In this document: piece after piece, positions 5,040 through 6,697 of the stretch
Numbering within the stretch: position 1 is the first letter of the stretch
Layout: each line of letters opens with the position of its first letter
Assembly (NCBI GenBank): GCA_031258055.1
Contig: JAIRNM010000410.1
Location: 1-6,697, forward strand
Reading direction: 5' to 3'
From: Bifidobacteriaceae bacterium
Lineage (GTDB): Bacteria; Actinomycetota; Actinomycetes; Actinomycetales; WQXJ01
Length of the DNA stretch: 6,697 nt
Made by a program: the position numbers and the translations under genes
The notes under the pieces: model-generated
Told to the model about the DNA's origin: nothing
Seen by the model: only the letters and a program-made list of their open reading frames with translations
The model's database searches: none

Positions 5040-6677
5040 CTATTCGGCTGCTTGGCAGGACACGATGTTTGTCGGCGCGTAGCGCCAGCTCCAGGTCTCC
5101 CTACCGGAGGTTTCGCCAGCGGTAGAAGTTCTGGTGCGCCAGTAGTCGATTTCGAAGCCAGCCGACCCGTCCGGCTGATCCGTACAGCCGGGCCCGGAGG
5201 ACTCAATAGTGCGCGCGGAGATGAACGATCCCGGCTCGCCAATTTCGGTTTCCACCGTCCAGTACGGCGTGGACCACAACTCGACCCAGACCCGGTGGTC
5301 TTCGGTTAAGCCGGCTCGCACCAGCACGCCCCAGGGTGTGTCATTGCGGAACACCACGTCTGAGTCGACCGTCAGAGCCGCTTCCCGGCCCATGCCGAAA
5401 CGGGCTACATAGGTGGGGTGAGGGGTGTGGTCGACATCTACCATGCCTGCGTCGAATCCAGCGTTGAACACAGCAGTCGCCAGCCCGTCGAGCGCCGGAT
5501 CCCAGGAGCCGAGGGCGTCCTTGAGGGAAAACTCCTCTTCTGGCCGCACTAGCTGGCCCGTTATTCGGTCGGCGGCTTCTTGGACGGCTCCCCACTCGGA
5601 TTCTGGCTCCGGACCCGAAATCTCAGCCCGTGCCACCATCTCCACGATCCCGAGGGATTCAAGGGCTGCCCTGTCGGCGGCCGGGTCGATTGTCAGCAAC
5701 GGGACGGCTATTTGCCGCGCTTGCGGAGGAGCCGTGGCGGCCTGGGTGATCGCGGCTACGAGGGCCGCATTGTCCAGCATGGTCCCAGCCACGGCGTCCG
5801 CGATAACTGGCTGGTCACCCTCGAAGAAGAACGAGGCTTGCTGGGCCCTTGTCTCGGCCAGCTCCGGGAAAGACCTGTCAATGGTCTCCTTGAGCCGTGC
5901 CTCTTCCCAGGTCAAGCTCAGAACTCCCGGCCGGGCCGAATCTTCGACGATTTCTGCCAAGGCGGCCAACTCGGGCACGGACAGTTGAACGGTGCTTTCA
6001 TCGTAGATCAGTGAGACGGGGCCTGATAGCAACGGCTCAGCGATTTCTGTCACCGCGGCCTGGACCTGATCCGGGCCAATCGTGGGCCTGACCGTCTTGG
6101 TGGGAAGAATCCACGGCTCCTCCGCCGCCAGGAAGCTCTTGGCGACCACTTCCACCGCTTCTTCGACGTCGAGTTGGACGCCGTCGACCGGCTCTGAGAC
6201 GACCACTTGCGCAGCAGCCACTGAGACCGTCCCGTCGACCGCGCGGATCTCGGTTTGCCTGCCCACCGAGTCCAGGTAGGTGATGGCTGTTCCTCTGTCG
6301 CTTAGTACGACTGGCGCCAGTTCGCCGCCCCCGATCAAATGTCGCCAAACCCTGACAGGGGAAAAAGTGGCGCCTGTCACCTGTCGGACCGTGTCGGCGG
6401 CTGAGAACGTGAAACCCGCGGCTTTGGGGTTGATCCAGGTCTCTTGCTCGCCCACGGCGACCCGCACCCGCGCGTCAGCGCTGGAGGCAAACGACCGCTG
6501 AAGCTGCTCTATGGCATCCTCGCTAGTCAAGCCGCCGATCTCGACGCCGACAACGGTGGTGCCGCGGGGCACCTTGGAAGCCGTGGCTCCAGCCGCCACA
6601 CAATACAGAACCGCGATCGCCACCACCACGGCGCCAGACAGGAAGAGCGGGCGGTAGTTGGAGTAGCCGCCACGCAT
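5040..6677 (-). CDS. Membrane-anchored VanW-domain (YoaR-like) cell-envelope protein, possibly 5'-truncated
   Basis: Proteins of this group sit on the outer face of the membrane and combine peptidoglycan-binding-like repeats with a VanW domain; their biochemical role is not established. Here 545 residues are read from ATG at 6677. Residues about 11-33 form a single membrane segment. VPRGTTVVGVEIGGLTSEDA (36-55) is the typical start of the first PG-binding-4-like module; a second spans about 210-330. The VanW region begins near 366 (EAADRITGQLVRPEEEFSL) and ends with GREAALTVDSDVVFRNDTPWGVLVRA (430-455). Between them the usual GGG-x-x-Q-x-x-(S/T)TT signature is missing: FSLKDALG runs through only nine residues into ATAVFNAGF. 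Cys498 and Cys541 near the C-terminus could form a disulfide. The frame stays open to the right edge, and adapter sequence starts two bases beyond the ATG, so the true start may lie outside. No partner gene is adjacent. Confidence 0.85.
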   Translation of the reverse strand: MRGGYSNYRPLFLSGAVVVAIAVLYCVAAGATASKVPRGTTVVGVEIGGLTSEDAIEQLQRSFASSADARVRVAVGEQETWINPKAAGFTFSAADTVRQVTGATFSPVRVWRHLIGGGELAPVVLSDRGTAITYLDSVGRQTEIRAVDGTVSVAAAQVVVSEPVDGVQLDVEEAVEVVAKSFLAAEEPWILPTKTVRPTIGPDQVQAAVTEIAEPLLSGPVSLIYDESTVQLSVPELAALAEIVEDSARPGVLSLTWEEARLKETIDRSFPELAETRAQQASFFFEGDQPVIADAVAGTMLDNAALVAAITQAATAPPQARQIAVPLLTIDPAADRAALESLGIVEMVARAEISGPEPESEWGAVQEAADRITGQLVRPEEEFSLKDALGSWDPALDGLATAVFNAGFDAGMVDVDHTPHPTYVARFGMGREAALTVDSDVVFRNDTPWGVLVRAGLTEDHRVWVELWSTPYWTVETEIGEPGSFISARTIESSGPGCTDQPDGSAGFEIDYWRTRTSTAGETSGRETWSWRYAPTNIVSCQAAE

Positions 6678-6679
6678 AG

Positions 6680-6697
6680 AGATCGGAAGAGCGTCGT
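6680..6697. other. Illumina TruSeq adapter remnant at the contig end
   Basis: The final 18 bases, agatcggaagagcgtcgt, are identical to the start of the standard Illumina TruSeq adapter (the reverse complement of the read-1 primer end). An exact match placed precisely at the terminus is best explained by untrimmed adapter carried into the assembly. Genomic sequence therefore ends at about 6679, and nothing upstream of the VanW-type gene can be inferred. Confidence 0.93.

Noticed and set aside
5425..5988. 187-codon plus-strand frame opposite the VanW-type gene
   Set aside because: Its Ser/Ala-rich composition is what the antisense of this GC-rich gene gives; the minus-strand reading has recognisable domains.
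1..6697. CRISPR array, tRNA or rRNA gene, insertion sequence, toxin-antitoxin or defence cassette
   Set aside because: No regularly spaced repeats, tRNA-like cloverleaf, transposase motif or terminal repeats were seen, and all five sizeable genes plus the sufB fragment fall into housekeeping, transport or envelope families.

Overview
The window looks like one contig, or the end of one, from a high-GC Gram-positive bacterium, most likely an actinobacterium. The supports are the sufR-sufB gene order with a Cys-containing SufR, roughly 60% GC by eye, two lipoproteins typical of a monoderm, and a membrane-anchored VanW/YoaR-type protein of the actinobacterial style. I cannot name a genus. The last 18 bases match the Illumina TruSeq adapter exactly, so the right edge is a sequencing artefact and the VanW gene is probably cut there. 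The left edge cuts sufB.

Layout: 1-210 (-) is the first 70 codons of sufB. 207-971 (-) is sufR, the Fe-S responsive repressor; its stop overlaps the sufB start (ATGA), as expected for an autoregulated suf operon that runs off the left edge. 1077-2327 (-) is a Bcr/CflA-type MFS drug/metabolite exporter. 2383-3480 (-) is a PotD-like (spermidine/putrescine-type) substrate-binding lipoprotein. A 479-bp non-coding region, 3481-3959, separates it from a divergent TAXI-family TRAP substrate-binding lipoprotein at 3960-5006 (+). 5040-6677 (-) is a VanW-domain cell-envelope protein convergent with the TAXI gene.

The genes do not form one obvious pathway. sufR and sufB belong to Fe-S cluster assembly. 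The PotD-like and TAXI proteins are two extracytoplasmic ligand-binding lipoproteins of unrelated transporter classes, placed head to head and both lacking their membrane partners here (no ABC ATPase or permease, no TRAP permease). The MFS gene follows the PotD-like gene closely on the same strand and could be co-transcribed with it.

Most worth a second look: the structured spacer between the two lipoprotein genes (two perfect inverted repeats in interleaved order, a 20-bp tandem repeat and several hairpins); the VanW domain, which has lost the stretch that normally carries its Gly-rich GGG-x-x-Q signature; and the adapter at the contig end. I saw no CRISPR array, tRNA, rRNA, insertion sequence or defence system, and no convincing undescribed multi-gene system.
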